Assembly: GCA_964452185.1 (NCBI GenBank)
Contig: CAYVKO010000002.1
Coordinates: 1-61,445 of the forward strand
Source: SW-6-46-9 sp964452185
Lineage (GTDB): Bacteria > Patescibacteriota > Minisyncoccia > Phycocordibacterales > SW-6-46-9
DNA: 61,445 nt
Direction of reading: 5' to 3'
Shown one piece after another: positions 51,542 through 59,818 of the stretch (position 1 is the first letter of the stretch; each line of letters begins with the position of its first letter). The notes under the pieces are model-generated. The model was not told the origin of the DNA. It did no database searches and saw only the letters and a program-made list of their open reading frames with translations. The translations under genes and the position numbers were made by a program.

Positions 51542-51550
51542 TGCATTTTT
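51524..51550 (+). terminator. Terminator-like hairpin between atpG and atpD
   Basis: AATGCACTAA (51524-51533), loop ATGA, TTAGTGCATT (51538-51547), then T to 51551. The atpG stop codon TAG is inside the right arm. It sits inside the operon, 44 nt before atpD, so full termination would cut off beta and epsilon. Partial termination or RNA processing is more plausible. Confidence 0.7.
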
Positions 51551-51593
51551 TATTGAAATAACGATTTATAAAAGCTAACAATTTTTACGTACT

Positions 51594-53015
51594 ATGTCAC
51601 AGGCGACTGACAGCCCAAAAGAAAATTCAAGCCAGATTGTTCGCGGTGAAATAACACAGGTTACCGGGCCTGTTGTTGACGTTGCATTTTCTAGTCAAGA
51701 AGAACTACCGAGCTTGTATGATGCTCTGGAAATAGAGCGCGAAGACGGCACGCTCACGCTTGAGGTACAAAAACAGCTGGGTATGCAAGAGGTTCGGGCA
51801 GTTGCCATGGACAGCACGGACGGATTATCTCGAGGGCAGACGGTAGTGGCAACTGGCGCTCCGATTTCAGTACCGGTTGGTGAACCGGTACTTGGTCGTA
51901 TGTTTGATGTGACGGGTACGCCAATTGACGGCAAGTCAGAGATCGAAGATGCAGAGGAATATCCTATTCACCGCGAACCTCCATCACTTACCAGTCAGTC
52001 ACAAGAAAAAGAAATGCTTGAAACCGGCATCAAGGTTGTAGACCTAATGTGTCCTTTCTTGAAAGGAGGGAAAATCGGCTTCTTTGGCAGTGCTGGAGTA
52101 GGGAAGACCGTCATGATTCAAGAGTTGATTCGTTCTATTGTGGACGAACACTCCGGACTCTCAATGTTTGCCGGTGTTGGGGAGAGGACTCGAGAAGGAA
52201 ATGACTTGTACCGAGAAATGAAGGAAAGCGGTGTGCTTGATAAAACCTCGCTCATTTTTGGGCAAATGAATGAACCGCCTGGTGCTCGTGCGCGAGTAGC
52301 GCTGTCAGCTTTGTCCATGGCTGAATACTTCCGGGACGTAGAGAACAAAGACCTTCTGTTGTTTATTGATAATATTTTCCGGTTTACGCAGGCGGGATCT
52401 GAACTCAGCGCCTTGCTTGGACGTATGCCAAGTGCTGTAGGGTATCAGCCAACTCTTGCTAGTGAAATGGCTGATCTGCAGGAGCGCATTACCTCCACTA
52501 AAGATGGATCTATTACATCTGTACAGGCCGTATACGTACCTGCTGATGACCTGACTGACCCGGCTCCAAGTACTACATTCGCTCATCTTGATTCAACAGT
52601 TACGCTTTCTCGTCAGCTTGCCCAACTTGCGATTTATCCGGCTGTTGATCCGCTTGAGTCAAATTCCACTATTCTTGATCCGGAAGTTGTCGGGGAAGAA
52701 CACTATGAGACGGCTGAACGGGTTCGGGAAATTCTGCAGCGGTATGAAGACCTGCAGGACATCATTGCAATTTTGGGTATGGACGAACTCTCACAAGAAG
52801 ACAAAATTACAGTAGAGCGCGCCAGAAAAGTTCGGCGATTCTTGTCTCAACCATTCTTTGTGGCTGAACAATTTACAGGAGTTCCAGGGAAGTATGTATC
52901 CCGAGAGGAAACTATTAAAGGATTTCAGGAGATTCTTGACGGGAAGCATGATGATAAAACCGAAGATGACTTCTACATGAAAGGTGGTATTGAGGATGTA
53001 AAAGATAAAGCATAA
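51594..53015 (+). CDS. atpD: F-type ATP synthase subunit beta
   Basis: 473 residues, full length: barrel (to about 85), P-loop GSAGVGKT (165-172), AGVGERTREGNDLYREM with the catalytic Glu, the LLLFIDNIFRFTQAGSELSALLGRMPSAVGYQPTL segment with Walker B and VYVPADDLTDPAPSTTF. It carries the catalytic nucleotide sites. The stop codon overlaps the atpC ATG by one base (TAATG). Confidence 0.98.
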   Translation: MSQATDSPKENSSQIVRGEITQVTGPVVDVAFSSQEELPSLYDALEIEREDGTLTLEVQKQLGMQEVRAVAMDSTDGLSRGQTVVATGAPISVPVGEPVLGRMFDVTGTPIDGKSEIEDAEEYPIHREPPSLTSQSQEKEMLETGIKVVDLMCPFLKGGKIGFFGSAGVGKTVMIQELIRSIVDEHSGLSMFAGVGERTREGNDLYREMKESGVLDKTSLIFGQMNEPPGARARVALSALSMAEYFRDVENKDLLLFIDNIFRFTQAGSELSALLGRMPSAVGYQPTLASEMADLQERITSTKDGSITSVQAVYVPADDLTDPAPSTTFAHLDSTVTLSRQLAQLAIYPAVDPLESNSTILDPEVVGEEHYETAERVREILQRYEDLQDIIAILGMDELSQEDKITVERARKVRRFLSQPFFVAEQFTGVPGKYVSREETIKGFQEILDGKHDDKTEDDFYMKGGIEDVKDKA

Positions 53016-53446
53016 TGAACACGTTCCCGCTTCGTATTGTGTCTCCTACCGGTATTGAGTTTGAAACCGAGGAGGCCAGAAAAGTAAACGCTCGAACAAA
53101 AGCCGGGGAGATTACGATCCTGGCAAAGCATACTCCTATTGTGTCGGTGCTTGATATCGGTCAGCTTATTGTGCATACGGCTGATGAGGAAGTTCGATCA
53201 GCTGTATTTGGTGGTTTTATTGAGGTTCGAGAGAGCGGAGAGGTTATAGTCTTGGCGGACGAAGCTGAGTCGGCCGCAGAAGTAGACTTGGCTGCAGCAC
53301 AAAAGGCTCGAGAAGAAAAACAGAAGATACTTAAAGAAACCTCAGGAGAGGATAAAGAGGCTGAACTCCATACACAGCTCGCCCAAGAGACCACTCGAGT
53401 TAAGGTTGGCGGGTGGTATCAGGACGAAAAGGAGGGTAGAGAATAA
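53015..53446 (+). CDS. atpC: F-type ATP synthase subunit epsilon
   Basis: A 143-residue subunit: N-terminal beta-sandwich (about 1-85: FPLRIVSPTGIEFETEEARKV, ITILAKHTPIVSVLDIG) and a C-terminal helical hairpin (about 90-135) that in many bacteria inhibits ATP hydrolysis. It overlaps atpD by 1 nt and ends 0 nt from the convergent next gene, closing the operon without an obvious terminator. Confidence 0.95.
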   Translation: MNTFPLRIVSPTGIEFETEEARKVNARTKAGEITILAKHTPIVSVLDIGQLIVHTADEEVRSAVFGGFIEVRESGEVIVLADEAESAAEVDLAAAQKAREEKQKILKETSGEDKEAELHTQLAQETTRVKVGGWYQDEKEGRE

Positions 53447-53905
53447 CTATCCTAGTTCTTTTTTGATTTTTTCCAGTATGTCCGTCGGGTGAGCCTTGAT
53501 GTGGTTTCCGTTAATTTCTCCGATAATCGTATCTTGAATAGGTGTAGGAAGATGTTCTTTGGTGCTTGGCTTATCTTGTGGTGGTGACAAGAGAACAGTG
53601 GCTTCCACACTATGTTCTTTGTGTATATTTTTGAGCTTTTCTTCCAGCTGGTTGTGAAATTCATTTTTTACTTTTACGTCAACACTTTCATTTTCAAGTA
53701 CAGATCCGGAACCGAGTGTCTTTCCGCTTGATCGTCTTTCAAAGTGTCCTTCACGATCTGAGTAGGAGGGATTTTCAACGCGTATTTTGTCTACCTCTTC
53801 AATTGATCCGTCAGAAGCCATGTACATGTTGGCAGATTGACTGCCGGCTACGAGGATTAAGGTGGATTCGGTATCAAATTGCGGAAGATCCTGAGGTATT
53901 TGCAT
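53447..53905 (-). CDS. Host-attachment/baeRF-like protein (tentative)
   Basis: A 152-residue protein: an N-terminal strand LILVAGSQSANMYMA, a basic mid-segment YSDREGHFERRSSGKTLGSG, KVKNEFHNQLEEKLKNIHKEHSVEATVLLSPPQDKPSTKEHLP and a C-terminal amphipathic helix. The order (strand, Arg-rich patch, helix, VLLSPP strand) resembles the host_attach / bacterial archaeo-eukaryotic release-factor-1-like superfamily. Function in these bacteria is unknown. It is convergent with atpC and 12 nt after mscL on the same strand. Confidence 0.55.
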   Translation of the reverse strand: MQIPQDLPQFDTESTLILVAGSQSANMYMASDGSIEEVDKIRVENPSYSDREGHFERRSSGKTLGSGSVLENESVDVKVKNEFHNQLEEKLKNIHKEHSVEATVLLSPPQDKPSTKEHLPTPIQDTIIGEINGNHIKAHPTDILEKIKKELG

Positions 53906-53917
53906 AATTTGATGTGG

Positions 53918-54355
53918 TTAGTTGGTTTTAGACAATTCGGCGGTGCAGTGTGGGCAGCGGGTTGCTTCTGGGGCAATGCCTTCTTGGCAATATGGACACA
54001 TGCGTGCAGCGGGCTCTTCTTTCTTGCGGGCGTCACCTTCTGTTCGCTTTAGGGAGTTGATATATCGGACAGCCACGAACACCGCCAGCGCAATAATAAC
54101 AAACTCTACAATTGCACTAACAAAACTCCCGTAATTTAGCGTAACTGCCTCAGCATTGTCGGTGGCTGATTTGAGAACAAGTTCCCACTCGGTGAAATCA
54201 ACGTTGCCCACCAGAAGGGAAAGCGGTGGCATAAGTATGTCATCTACCAAAGAAGTGGTTATAGCACCAAAACCAGCACCGATAATGACACCGACGGCCA
54301 GATCAATAGCGTTACCTCGAACAGCAAACTCTTTAAACTCTTTAATGAATTTCAT
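53918..54355 (-). CDS. mscL: Large-conductance mechanosensitive channel with C-terminal zinc ribbon
   Basis: 145 residues. The MscL part: FKEFAVRGNAIDLAVGVIIGAGFGAITTSLVDDILMPPL (about 8-46, pore helix), an extracellular loop and TM2 (about 80-98). Instead of the usual short helical bundle the C terminus carries CPYC (about 120) and CPHC (about 134), a double-CxxC zinc ribbon. The channel releases solutes upon osmotic downshock; the ribbon is presumably cytoplasmic. Confidence 0.93.
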   Translation of the reverse strand: MKFIKEFKEFAVRGNAIDLAVGVIIGAGFGAITTSLVDDILMPPLSLLVGNVDFTEWELVLKSATDNAEAVTLNYGSFVSAIVEFVIIALAVFVAVRYINSLKRTEGDARKKEEPAARMCPYCQEGIAPEATRCPHCTAELSKTN

Positions 54356-54399
54356 ATTTGTGACTTGTATTATACACCAGCCCGAAAAAGCAAAAGACT

Positions 54400-54789
54400 C
54401 TATTCTTCAGAAGAAAAGCCTAAGGCACATGAGTTAATACAGTAGCGCTTGCCGGTTGGTTCAGGGCCATCATCAAAAACATGACCAAGATGAGCACCAC
54501 ACTTCCCGCATAATACTTCAGTCCGCTCCATGCCGGCAGAATGATCCGGTTGAAGTTCTATACTTTCATCTTTCAGAGCTTGAAAGAAACTCGGCCATCC
54601 GGAACCGGATTCGAACTTTGTTTCAGAAGAGAAAAGCGGCTGGTCGCAGACGACACAGTGATACATCCCGTCTCGTTTTTCGTCTAGCAGGTCGCCAGAG
54701 AAGGGAGGTTCAGTTTCAGCATTTTGCGTCACGCTTTTTTGAAGGTCGGAAAGAGATTTTAGATCCCCAGAATTGTTGTTATTTGACAT
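54400..54789 (-). CDS. msrB: Peptide-methionine (R)-S-oxide reductase
   Basis: A 129-residue MsrB: zinc site CVVC (about 45) and CGKC (about 93), substrate/active segment KFESGSGWPSFFQAL, GHVFDDGPEPTGKRYCINSCALGF with catalytic Cys in RYCINS. An additional Cys (INSCAL) could serve as resolving Cys. It repairs oxidised methionine, fitting the redox genes in the window. Single gene, minus strand. Confidence 0.95.
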   Translation of the reverse strand: MSNNNNSGDLKSLSDLQKSVTQNAETEPPFSGDLLDEKRDGMYHCVVCDQPLFSSETKFESGSGWPSFFQALKDESIELQPDHSAGMERTEVLCGKCGAHLGHVFDDGPEPTGKRYCINSCALGFSSEE

Positions 54790-54878
54790 GATTTAAATAA
54801 TTAATTACTCTTAAATTAGATTAAGATAGTTTCTTATCGCCATCTTTCCATCTTTAATGACACTACGAGGTGTTTTTT

Positions 54879-55115
54879 ATGCTGCACGATATATTGTCTG
54901 TTTTATACGATACACTATTATCCGGTGTGTCCACATGGGAGTGGGTTGCCTTCTTCGCGTTCTGGCTGTCTTTAGGGGCTATTATCGCGATGATTGTTCA
55001 CGGAGGTAGTCGTAAGCCAACACCTCCTCCGGAATTTGATCGAATGCGCCCTCCTCCTCCTTCTTCTTCTCAAGACAACCAGGATCAAGACTTTCCACCT
55101 CGCCGAGCACTTTAG
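54879..55115 (+). CDS. Small single-pass membrane protein, paralogue A
   Basis: 78 residues from ATG 54879, preceded by a Shine-Dalgarno-like GAGGTG (54867-54872) at a spacing of 6. One membrane helix (about 20-45: WEWVAFFAFWLSLGAIIAMIVHGG) is followed by the motif GSRKPTPPPEF and a Pro/Ser/Gln-rich tail. It shares GG-(S/N)-RKPTP with the next gene, the same 5' sequence and the same 3' hairpin, so the pair is a tandem duplication. A short ribosome-binding site is unusual here. Confidence 0.6.
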   Translation: MLHDILSVLYDTLLSGVSTWEWVAFFAFWLSLGAIIAMIVHGGSRKPTPPPEFDRMRPPPPSSSQDNQDQDFPPRRAL

Positions 55116-55144
55116 TAGTTTCATTCTTCATTAAACTTTTCACT

Positions 55145-55179
55145 AGCCCAGATCGTGTCATGCGAGCTGGGCTTAATTT
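55145..55179 (+). terminator. Terminator-like hairpin after paralogue A
   Basis: AGCCCAG...CTGGGCT (55145-55173) with TCG/CGA inside, followed by TAATTT. It is nearly identical to the hairpin at 55588, differing in the right arm. Confidence 0.65.
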
Positions 55180-55279
55180 CTACCCCCAGACTATCCTTAT
55201 TTGACAAGTTATTTATAATTAATTATCATTAAAAGTAGATAAAACTGGTTTTTTACTATTATACGAGAGGTGTCTTGCC

Positions 55280-55564
55280 ATGTTTTTTACTGTTGACATT
55301 TTTCGGTTTCTCGGAAGTCAGATTATGGAGTTTTTTGGATTGGGTTTATCCGGAACTATTATTGTCATAACCCTCTGGCTTTTTGTTGGCTTTATGGGTT
55401 ATGCTATAGTGGCCGGAGGAAATCGAAAGCCAACCCCGCATCCGGAGAATCTTTCGGTCGACGTGCTTCGCCCTCAAGAAGATGGATCAGCCGAAAAAGC
55501 CTCTTCGAGTATTCATTCTCGACAACGCTCCCGCAGAACACGTGACACTAGCTTGTCTCGCTAA
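55280..55564 (+). CDS. Small single-pass membrane protein, paralogue B
   Basis: 94 residues, preceded by GAGAGGTG (55265-55272) at a spacing of 7. One membrane helix (about 22-45: LSGTIIVITLWLFVGFMGYAIVAGG) is followed by GNRKPTPHPENL, matching paralogue A, then a basic Ser/Arg-rich tail (HSRQRSRRTRD). Divergence in the tails suggests different partners. No family is recognised. Confidence 0.6.
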   Translation: MFFTVDIFRFLGSQIMEFFGLGLSGTIIVITLWLFVGFMGYAIVAGGNRKPTPHPENLSVDVLRPQEDGSAEKASSSIHSRQRSRRTRDTSLSR

Positions 55565-55587
55565 ACCTTTCACCTATAACTATCATC

Positions 55588-55624
55588 AGCCCAGATCGTG
55601 TCATACGATCTGGGCTCAATTTTA
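55588..55624 (+). terminator. Terminator after paralogue B
   Basis: AGCCCAGATCG (55588-55598), 7-nt loop, CGATCTGGGCT (55606-55616): an 11-bp perfect stem followed by CAATTTTAT. Convergent with mscS, whose stop lies at 55639. Confidence 0.75.
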
Positions 55625-55638
55625 TCTGAATGAAAAAA

Positions 55639-56520
55639 TCACGAAAGCCTTTTCTTATCATCCAGGTTGCTGAACTCTATTGTGCGGATAGGGAACGGAA
55701 TAGAGATATCTTCTTCGTTGAATTTAGCCTTAATTGCAGTAATGATTTTACTACGGGCTTTCAGGAAGTCAGCTTGTTTGTTGGTGAAGTTGATCCAGAC
55801 ACGAAGCGTGAAGTTGATGGAACTTTGCCCGAACTCATTGTAATAAACCTCAATAGGTCTGGTGGATTTTATAAAGTTGAGTCCGGATACAGCTTCTTTT
55901 GCGATATTAGCAATTTTTTCAAGATCACCTTTGTAAGATACACCACAACCAATGTCTATTTGTCGTTCTCCCATTTCGGAGTAGTTTGTAATGTTTTCCT
56001 CAAAGGCTTCTTTGTTGGGAACGTAAACTACTTGTCCTTGTAGCGTGCGGATTTTTGTTGCTCGCAGATCAATGTGAGCTACAGTACCGAAGTTGTCACC
56101 AATTTCTACAAGATCATTTTCTTTAAAAGGTTTGCGGAAGATTAATATGGCTCCGGATACCAGGTTCGCTACAATGTCTTGAAGTGCAAAGCCGAGCACT
56201 ATACCGATTACACCGGCGCTGGCTAAGGTAGTCGTTACTGTTTTTTGCAGACCCAGTACTCCAAGCGCTACAATAAATCCGCTCAAAACTACCACTACTT
56301 TCACAATTTTACCTAAGAGAACTCGCAGTGATCGGGGTGCTTGTGATCGTTTTGCGGCACGATCTACAACTACCTCTATGATGCGGCCGGCTATATAAAA
56401 AACAGCCAGGGCAAGGATAGCCGCTGCTATATTTGGAAGATTAAAAAAGAATGATTCAATCCAGCCGTTAATCTTTTCTTCAACTAAAGACCACACTTCA
56501 CCAACTCTAAATATATCCAT
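55639..56520 (-). CDS. Small-conductance mechanosensitive channel (MscS family)
   Basis: 293 residues: N-terminal helices (about 28-50, 65-85), the pore-lining TM3 with TTLASAGVIGIVLGFALQDIVANLVSGAIL (about 105-135), the beta domain FKENDLVEIGDNFGTVAHIDLRATKIRTLQGQVVYVPN and a mixed C-terminal domain. It is a minimal MscS. Together with mscL it gives the window two osmotic safety valves. Confidence 0.93.
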   Translation of the reverse strand: MDIFRVGEVWSLVEEKINGWIESFFFNLPNIAAAILALAVFYIAGRIIEVVVDRAAKRSQAPRSLRVLLGKIVKVVVVLSGFIVALGVLGLQKTVTTTLASAGVIGIVLGFALQDIVANLVSGAILIFRKPFKENDLVEIGDNFGTVAHIDLRATKIRTLQGQVVYVPNKEAFEENITNYSEMGERQIDIGCGVSYKGDLEKIANIAKEAVSGLNFIKSTRPIEVYYNEFGQSSINFTLRVWINFTNKQADFLKARSKIITAIKAKFNEEDISIPFPIRTIEFSNLDDKKRLS

Positions 56521-56622
56521 TGCAAGTACGTATTTATATTGATAACTTTAGGTAGTTTTCAACCCTTACTTTACCATATGAGTATACGTTTTTGCTTGTG
56601 TAGAACTATGATTTTTGTTGAT

Positions 56623-56649
56623 TTGCACCCTGCCTGGGTGTGTTATTAT
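56623..56649 (+). promoter_or_regulatory. Promoter of the small anchored protein gene
   Basis: TTGCAC (56623-56628), spacer 15, TGT-TATTAT (56641-56649), 52 nt before the ATG at 56702. Confidence 0.5.
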
Positions 56650-56701
56650 TAACAGCAGGAAGTCGTGCAGGTGGCATTATTAGATAATAGATAATTTACA
56701 T

Positions 56702-56989
56702 ATGGCTAACGAAAACAACACGCCCAACCAAGCACCGGACGGTCGCCGTGGGCAACCGGATGAATCAAACGGCACTAACACAATTCTTATAGTTCTTCTT
56801 ATCATTATTGTGTTAGTTGTTGGATTCTTCCTCTTGAGCGGTACTAGCATGCCGGATGAGCCAGACACTCCGGATACTCCAACTGAAGAACCTGACGCTA
56901 GTGTGGATGTCGATTTGCCTGAAGATGAAGGTAACAACACTGAAGGCAACACAGACGCAGAAACTGAAACTGACGCTACAGCACAGTAA
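56702..56989 (+). CDS. Small single-pass membrane protein with acidic tail
   Basis: 95 residues: a polar N terminus (ENNTPNQAPDGRRGQPDES), one membrane helix (about 26-44: TILIVLLIIIVLVVGFFLL) and an acidic Thr/Asp/Glu-rich tail (DEPDTPDTPTEEPD). It is probably an exported anchor with the acidic tail outside. No family is recognised. Own promoter and own terminator. Confidence 0.6.
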   Translation: MANENNTPNQAPDGRRGQPDESNGTNTILIVLLIIIVLVVGFFLLSGTSMPDEPDTPDTPTEEPDASVDVDLPEDEGNNTEGNTDAETETDATAQ

Positions 56990-57015
56990 CACTTTCTCTA
57001 TAGCTGTTGATATCA

Positions 57016-57038
57016 CACCCCATTTTGGGGTGTTTTTT
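57016..57038 (+). terminator. Intrinsic terminator
   Basis: CACCCCA (57016-57022), loop TTT, TGGGGTG (57026-57032), six T. It ends the gene at 56702. Confidence 0.9.
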
Positions 57039-57106
57039 ATTGGAGGCAACCAGTGTTGTGTTTCAGGAGGTGAAAATTAGCTAGCAAGACCACCTGTCAA
57101 CTAATA

Positions 57107-57141
57107 CCGGTTCTTGCATAAATTGCAAGAACCGGATTTTT
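57107..57141 (+). terminator. Second strong hairpin terminator, plus strand
   Basis: CCGGTTCTTGCA (57107-57118) pairs perfectly with TGCAAGAACCGG (57124-57135), followed by ATTTTT. It is the second terminator in a row for the plus strand. On the minus strand it lacks a T-run but may still define the 3' end of the gene at 57167-58195. Confidence 0.85.
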
Positions 57142-57166
57142 ATATGACAGGTTTTAACCAAAGAAG

Positions 57167-58195
57167 TTAGCGACCGGATGGTTGAAGATCAGTCGCCTCG
57201 CCGTTCAGATAAATCTGAACATCCTCTACGGTTGCGAACTGCAAAGCAGTTTCTTCAATTTGAATTCTGGCTCGTGGATTATCACACGCACCGGCAAGAC
57301 CGGAAAGCTCACCTTCAAGGTAAATATTAGCTGTGCCGTTGTTTACTTCAGCACGATTGAAGGAAAGAGTATCGTTCGTTCGGGCCATGAAGTTGCGGAA
57401 TCCTTGTACTTCCTCTCGATCAATGGAGAAGAGTTCATTCATGGCTACAGTAAGTGGAGTTTCAGTTTCTTCGATATCTCGGGTAACCATAGCAACCATG
57501 TCACAACCTCGGTCCGGCTCTTCACCTTCAGATACGTCAGGATCAAGCATGGCTAGACTGATCTCTTCTGTGGTTGGTTGCGCTACTTCGTCGCCGCTTA
57601 TTTCTCGTAATTCCAAGCTGTCTTTCATTTGTTCAACCATATCTTCATATCCTTGGTTGTTCGGGTCGGAAATGTTAGATGAAATAACAACGTAGGCATC
57701 ATCATTTTCTACAACGGTGTTCTCAATCTCTCCAACATTCTCAACTGTGTAGGTGTATGCGGAACGATCCTTAAAGACTGTAGAAGTAACAGGACTTACT
57801 TCTTCGCTGGCTTGCATGTCTTCCTGGAAGCGTGTCTGAGCAAATTCTTCGAGTGTCTGATCATCTTGTTCGTATGAGCTTACTGTTAAAGTGAATCCGT
57901 CTGTAATCTCACCTGTAGCTTGGTCAGATCCAAGATATGTGAACTTGATGTGGTTTTGTTCGCCGGCTCCTTCAGCTTGTACGCTGGCTTCTGGTGGGTG
58001 GGCGATTGAGAAATCATACTGAGCATTACTATAAGTTTCCCAGTCATTTGGAATATCAGCTGTCGATTCTGTGCTGGTTGCAGGAGTAGAGGTGGCATCT
58101 TGGTCGGCAGGGTCTTCTCCACCGGATGTGAAGATCAGTACGCCAACTATGGCCAAAACAACAATTGTAAGGATGATTTTTAGTAGTCGTGACAT
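57167..58195 (-). CDS. Exported protein with GerMN-like domain
   Basis: A 342-residue protein with an N-terminal signal/anchor helix (about 4-24) and a Thr/Ser-rich linker. The first domain (about 52-200: YSNAQYDFSIAHPPEASV, FTLTVSSYEQDDQTLEEFAQTRF) resembles a PsbP-like fold. The C-terminal GerMN-like domain (about 235-335: TPLTVAMNELFSIDREEV...LSGLAGACDNPRARIQIEETAL...VQIYLNGEA) follows. It is likely an envelope protein; its partner is unknown. Confidence 0.65.
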   Translation of the reverse strand: MSRLLKIILTIVVLAIVGVLIFTSGGEDPADQDATSTPATSTESTADIPNDWETYSNAQYDFSIAHPPEASVQAEGAGEQNHIKFTYLGSDQATGEITDGFTLTVSSYEQDDQTLEEFAQTRFQEDMQASEEVSPVTSTVFKDRSAYTYTVENVGEIENTVVENDDAYVVISSNISDPNNQGYEDMVEQMKDSLELREISGDEVAQPTTEEISLAMLDPDVSEGEEPDRGCDMVAMVTRDIEETETPLTVAMNELFSIDREEVQGFRNFMARTNDTLSFNRAEVNNGTANIYLEGELSGLAGACDNPRARIQIEETALQFATVEDVQIYLNGEATDLQPSGR

Positions 58196-58270
58196 AAATA
58201 TAAGTTAATTATTACTAGTATTAGTTATTGTTCAGATTAACTGGCCTGTTAGACGGTGTCAATTGCATGA

Positions 58271-58279
58271 TGGTATAAT
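58271..58279 (+). promoter_or_regulatory. Extended -10 promoter (TGG-TATAAT)
   Basis: TGG followed by a perfect TATAAT, 37 nt before the GlsB-like ATG. Confidence 0.6.
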
Positions 58280-58316
58280 AACCTTGGTGCTCATTATTAG
58301 TTAAACATTACCGCCT

Positions 58317-58592
58317 ATGAATATTCTTTTATGGATTATCTTTGGTGGTCTAGCCGGTTGGATAGCTTCTGAGTTCATAGTTACCGGTGCAGAAGACGGT
58401 ATTGGCATTATCGGTAACGTGGTACTAGGAATCGTTGGTGCGTTTGTTGGTGGTTGGATTGCCGACCAGACCGGCATTAAACCCGGAGCAGAAGGGGCAG
58501 ATCGACCGACAGGAGTATGGAGCTTTGTGTGGGCCGTTGTTGGTGCAGTACTCGTCTTGCTGCTTGTAAACCTGTTTTTGGGCGCACTCTAA
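58317..58592 (+). CDS. GlsB/YeaQ/YmgE family stress-response membrane protein
   Basis: 91 residues, with three helices: ILLWIIFGGLAGWIASEFIV (about 3-22), GIIGNVVLGIVGAFVGGWIADQTG (about 30-53) and WSFVWAVVGAVLVLLLVNLFL (about 68-88). The Gly-rich GGLAGWIAS and GNVVLGIVGA patterns are diagnostic of the transglycosylase-associated family. Its role is general envelope stress; the mechanism is unknown. Confidence 0.9.
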   Translation: MNILLWIIFGGLAGWIASEFIVTGAEDGIGIIGNVVLGIVGAFVGGWIADQTGIKPGAEGADRPTGVWSFVWAVVGAVLVLLLVNLFLGAL

Positions 58593-58746
58593 AGCGTAGT
58601 GGAGAGATATAAGATAGTTGATGGTCTGTCTTTGTTCGCAGATTAGAAGTTGAGAGAAGTACAGAACAAAAAGAGTCCATTCATCTAGACTAATTTGTCT
58701 AACTGTGACAAATATACACTTTGGTCTGGATGGATAAAGAATTTCT

Positions 58747-58790
58747 AACACACCCTATTTCCCGTGTGCTAAGGAGTGGGGTGTGTTTTA
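58747..58790. terminator. Bidirectional terminator hairpin
   Basis: AACACACCC (58747-58755) pairs with GGGTGTGTT (58779-58787), followed by a T-rich tail. It lies between the GlsB-like gene and the convergent VanY gene. The intervening 58593-58746 holds nothing else I can identify. Confidence 0.75.
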
Positions 58791-58815
58791 TTTTGGGGGT
58801 TTTAGTACTTTGTTT

Positions 58816-59754
58816 TTACTCAAATAGTTCAGATCGATACGCGTCTATCTCTCGTTGATCCCAATCATAGAAGTGTGCGTTGGCTTCTTCTAGATCCTCA
58901 GCTAACTCTTCGCCAACAAACCGCCAGTGCCATGGTTCGTATTGGTAGTATTGATTATCTTGCGGATAGGAAAGTATGAATCCATATTCGTGGGCATTTT
59001 CCTGAAGCCATTCGAACGCCTCGGTAGAGCCAAAGCCATTAAAGTTACTACCGACTTCCGGAGTGGTAAAGTCAACTGCTGTTCCCAGCTGATGTTCAGA
59101 GTAGCCCTGTTCGGCACTAAAGCGGTTAGCGCCGGTACCGTATACACGAGTATAGCGATCATTAAGACGGGCTTGCTCGTCGAACGGGCGGTAGGCAGAG
59201 TTCACAAGAAGGTTAACGTCGTCGTCGTGCGCTGCCTCCAGCATGTCTTCAAGGCGTGGCCACATCTTATCCAGAACCGTAAGTGAGTTGTCGTCGTATA
59301 AATATTCTTGGTCTATTTGTGCCAATGATTCCGGCTTATAGTTTTCGCTCAAAAAGTAGGTGCGTGAATATTTTTTCAAAAGTTCCGGGTCGGTAGAGAC
59401 AGTGTTCTGGAGTGTATCTACGGACTGCGTGACTTCTTCAACCTGCTCTCGCAGATCTTCATTTTCTTCTTCAGCTTCTTCGAGATCTTCTTCTCTTTCA
59501 TCAAGCTGGTCTTGCAGATCGATAATCTGCTCGGACATCTCATCATTTCTTTCTTGTAAGTTTTGATTTTCAGTTCGCAGCTCTTCAGCTTCGGCAAGTC
59601 TCTCGGATAGCTCAGCTTCTTGTGCCTTTGTCTCTGCCAGTTCGTTTGTAAGCGAATCAATTTGGTACCAGCTATATGCTGCAATTCCGGCTGCCAGAAA
59701 AAGCAGCAGAGTTAAAAGCAGTGTATTTCTTCTCGTGGTAGAAGAGGGGTCCAT
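58816..59754 (-). CDS. D-alanyl-D-alanine carboxypeptidase, VanY-like, with coiled coil
   Basis: 312 residues: N-terminal anchor helix (about 10-28), an acidic coiled coil (about 30-115), and a VanY/peptidase M15B domain (about 150-300). The domain has SAYRPFDEQ, zinc ligands in YSEHQLGTAVDF (His and Asp) and EPWHWRFVG (catalytic Glu and His). It trims the terminal D-Ala of peptidoglycan stems outside the membrane. The coiled coil resembles the linker of the lytic transglycosylase at 35164. Confidence 0.92.
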   Translation of the reverse strand: MDPSSTTRRNTLLLTLLLFLAAGIAAYSWYQIDSLTNELAETKAQEAELSERLAEAEELRTENQNLQERNDEMSEQIIDLQDQLDEREEDLEEAEEENEDLREQVEEVTQSVDTLQNTVSTDPELLKKYSRTYFLSENYKPESLAQIDQEYLYDDNSLTVLDKMWPRLEDMLEAAHDDDVNLLVNSAYRPFDEQARLNDRYTRVYGTGANRFSAEQGYSEHQLGTAVDFTTPEVGSNFNGFGSTEAFEWLQENAHEYGFILSYPQDNQYYQYEPWHWRFVGEELAEDLEEANAHFYDWDQREIDAYRSELFE

Positions 59755-59818
59755 CGCAGTGAGTATAGTAACAAGAAAATTACTTAAATACGAGTTTTGG
59801 CTCTTTTCAGATTGCTGA

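Noticed and set aside
57065..57073. A perfect AGGAGGTGA Shine-Dalgarno between two terminators
   Set aside because: No start codon follows at a usable distance (the next in-frame codons end at TAG), and it lies downstream of a strong terminator. Noted as an orphan; it can also pair with CACCT downstream.
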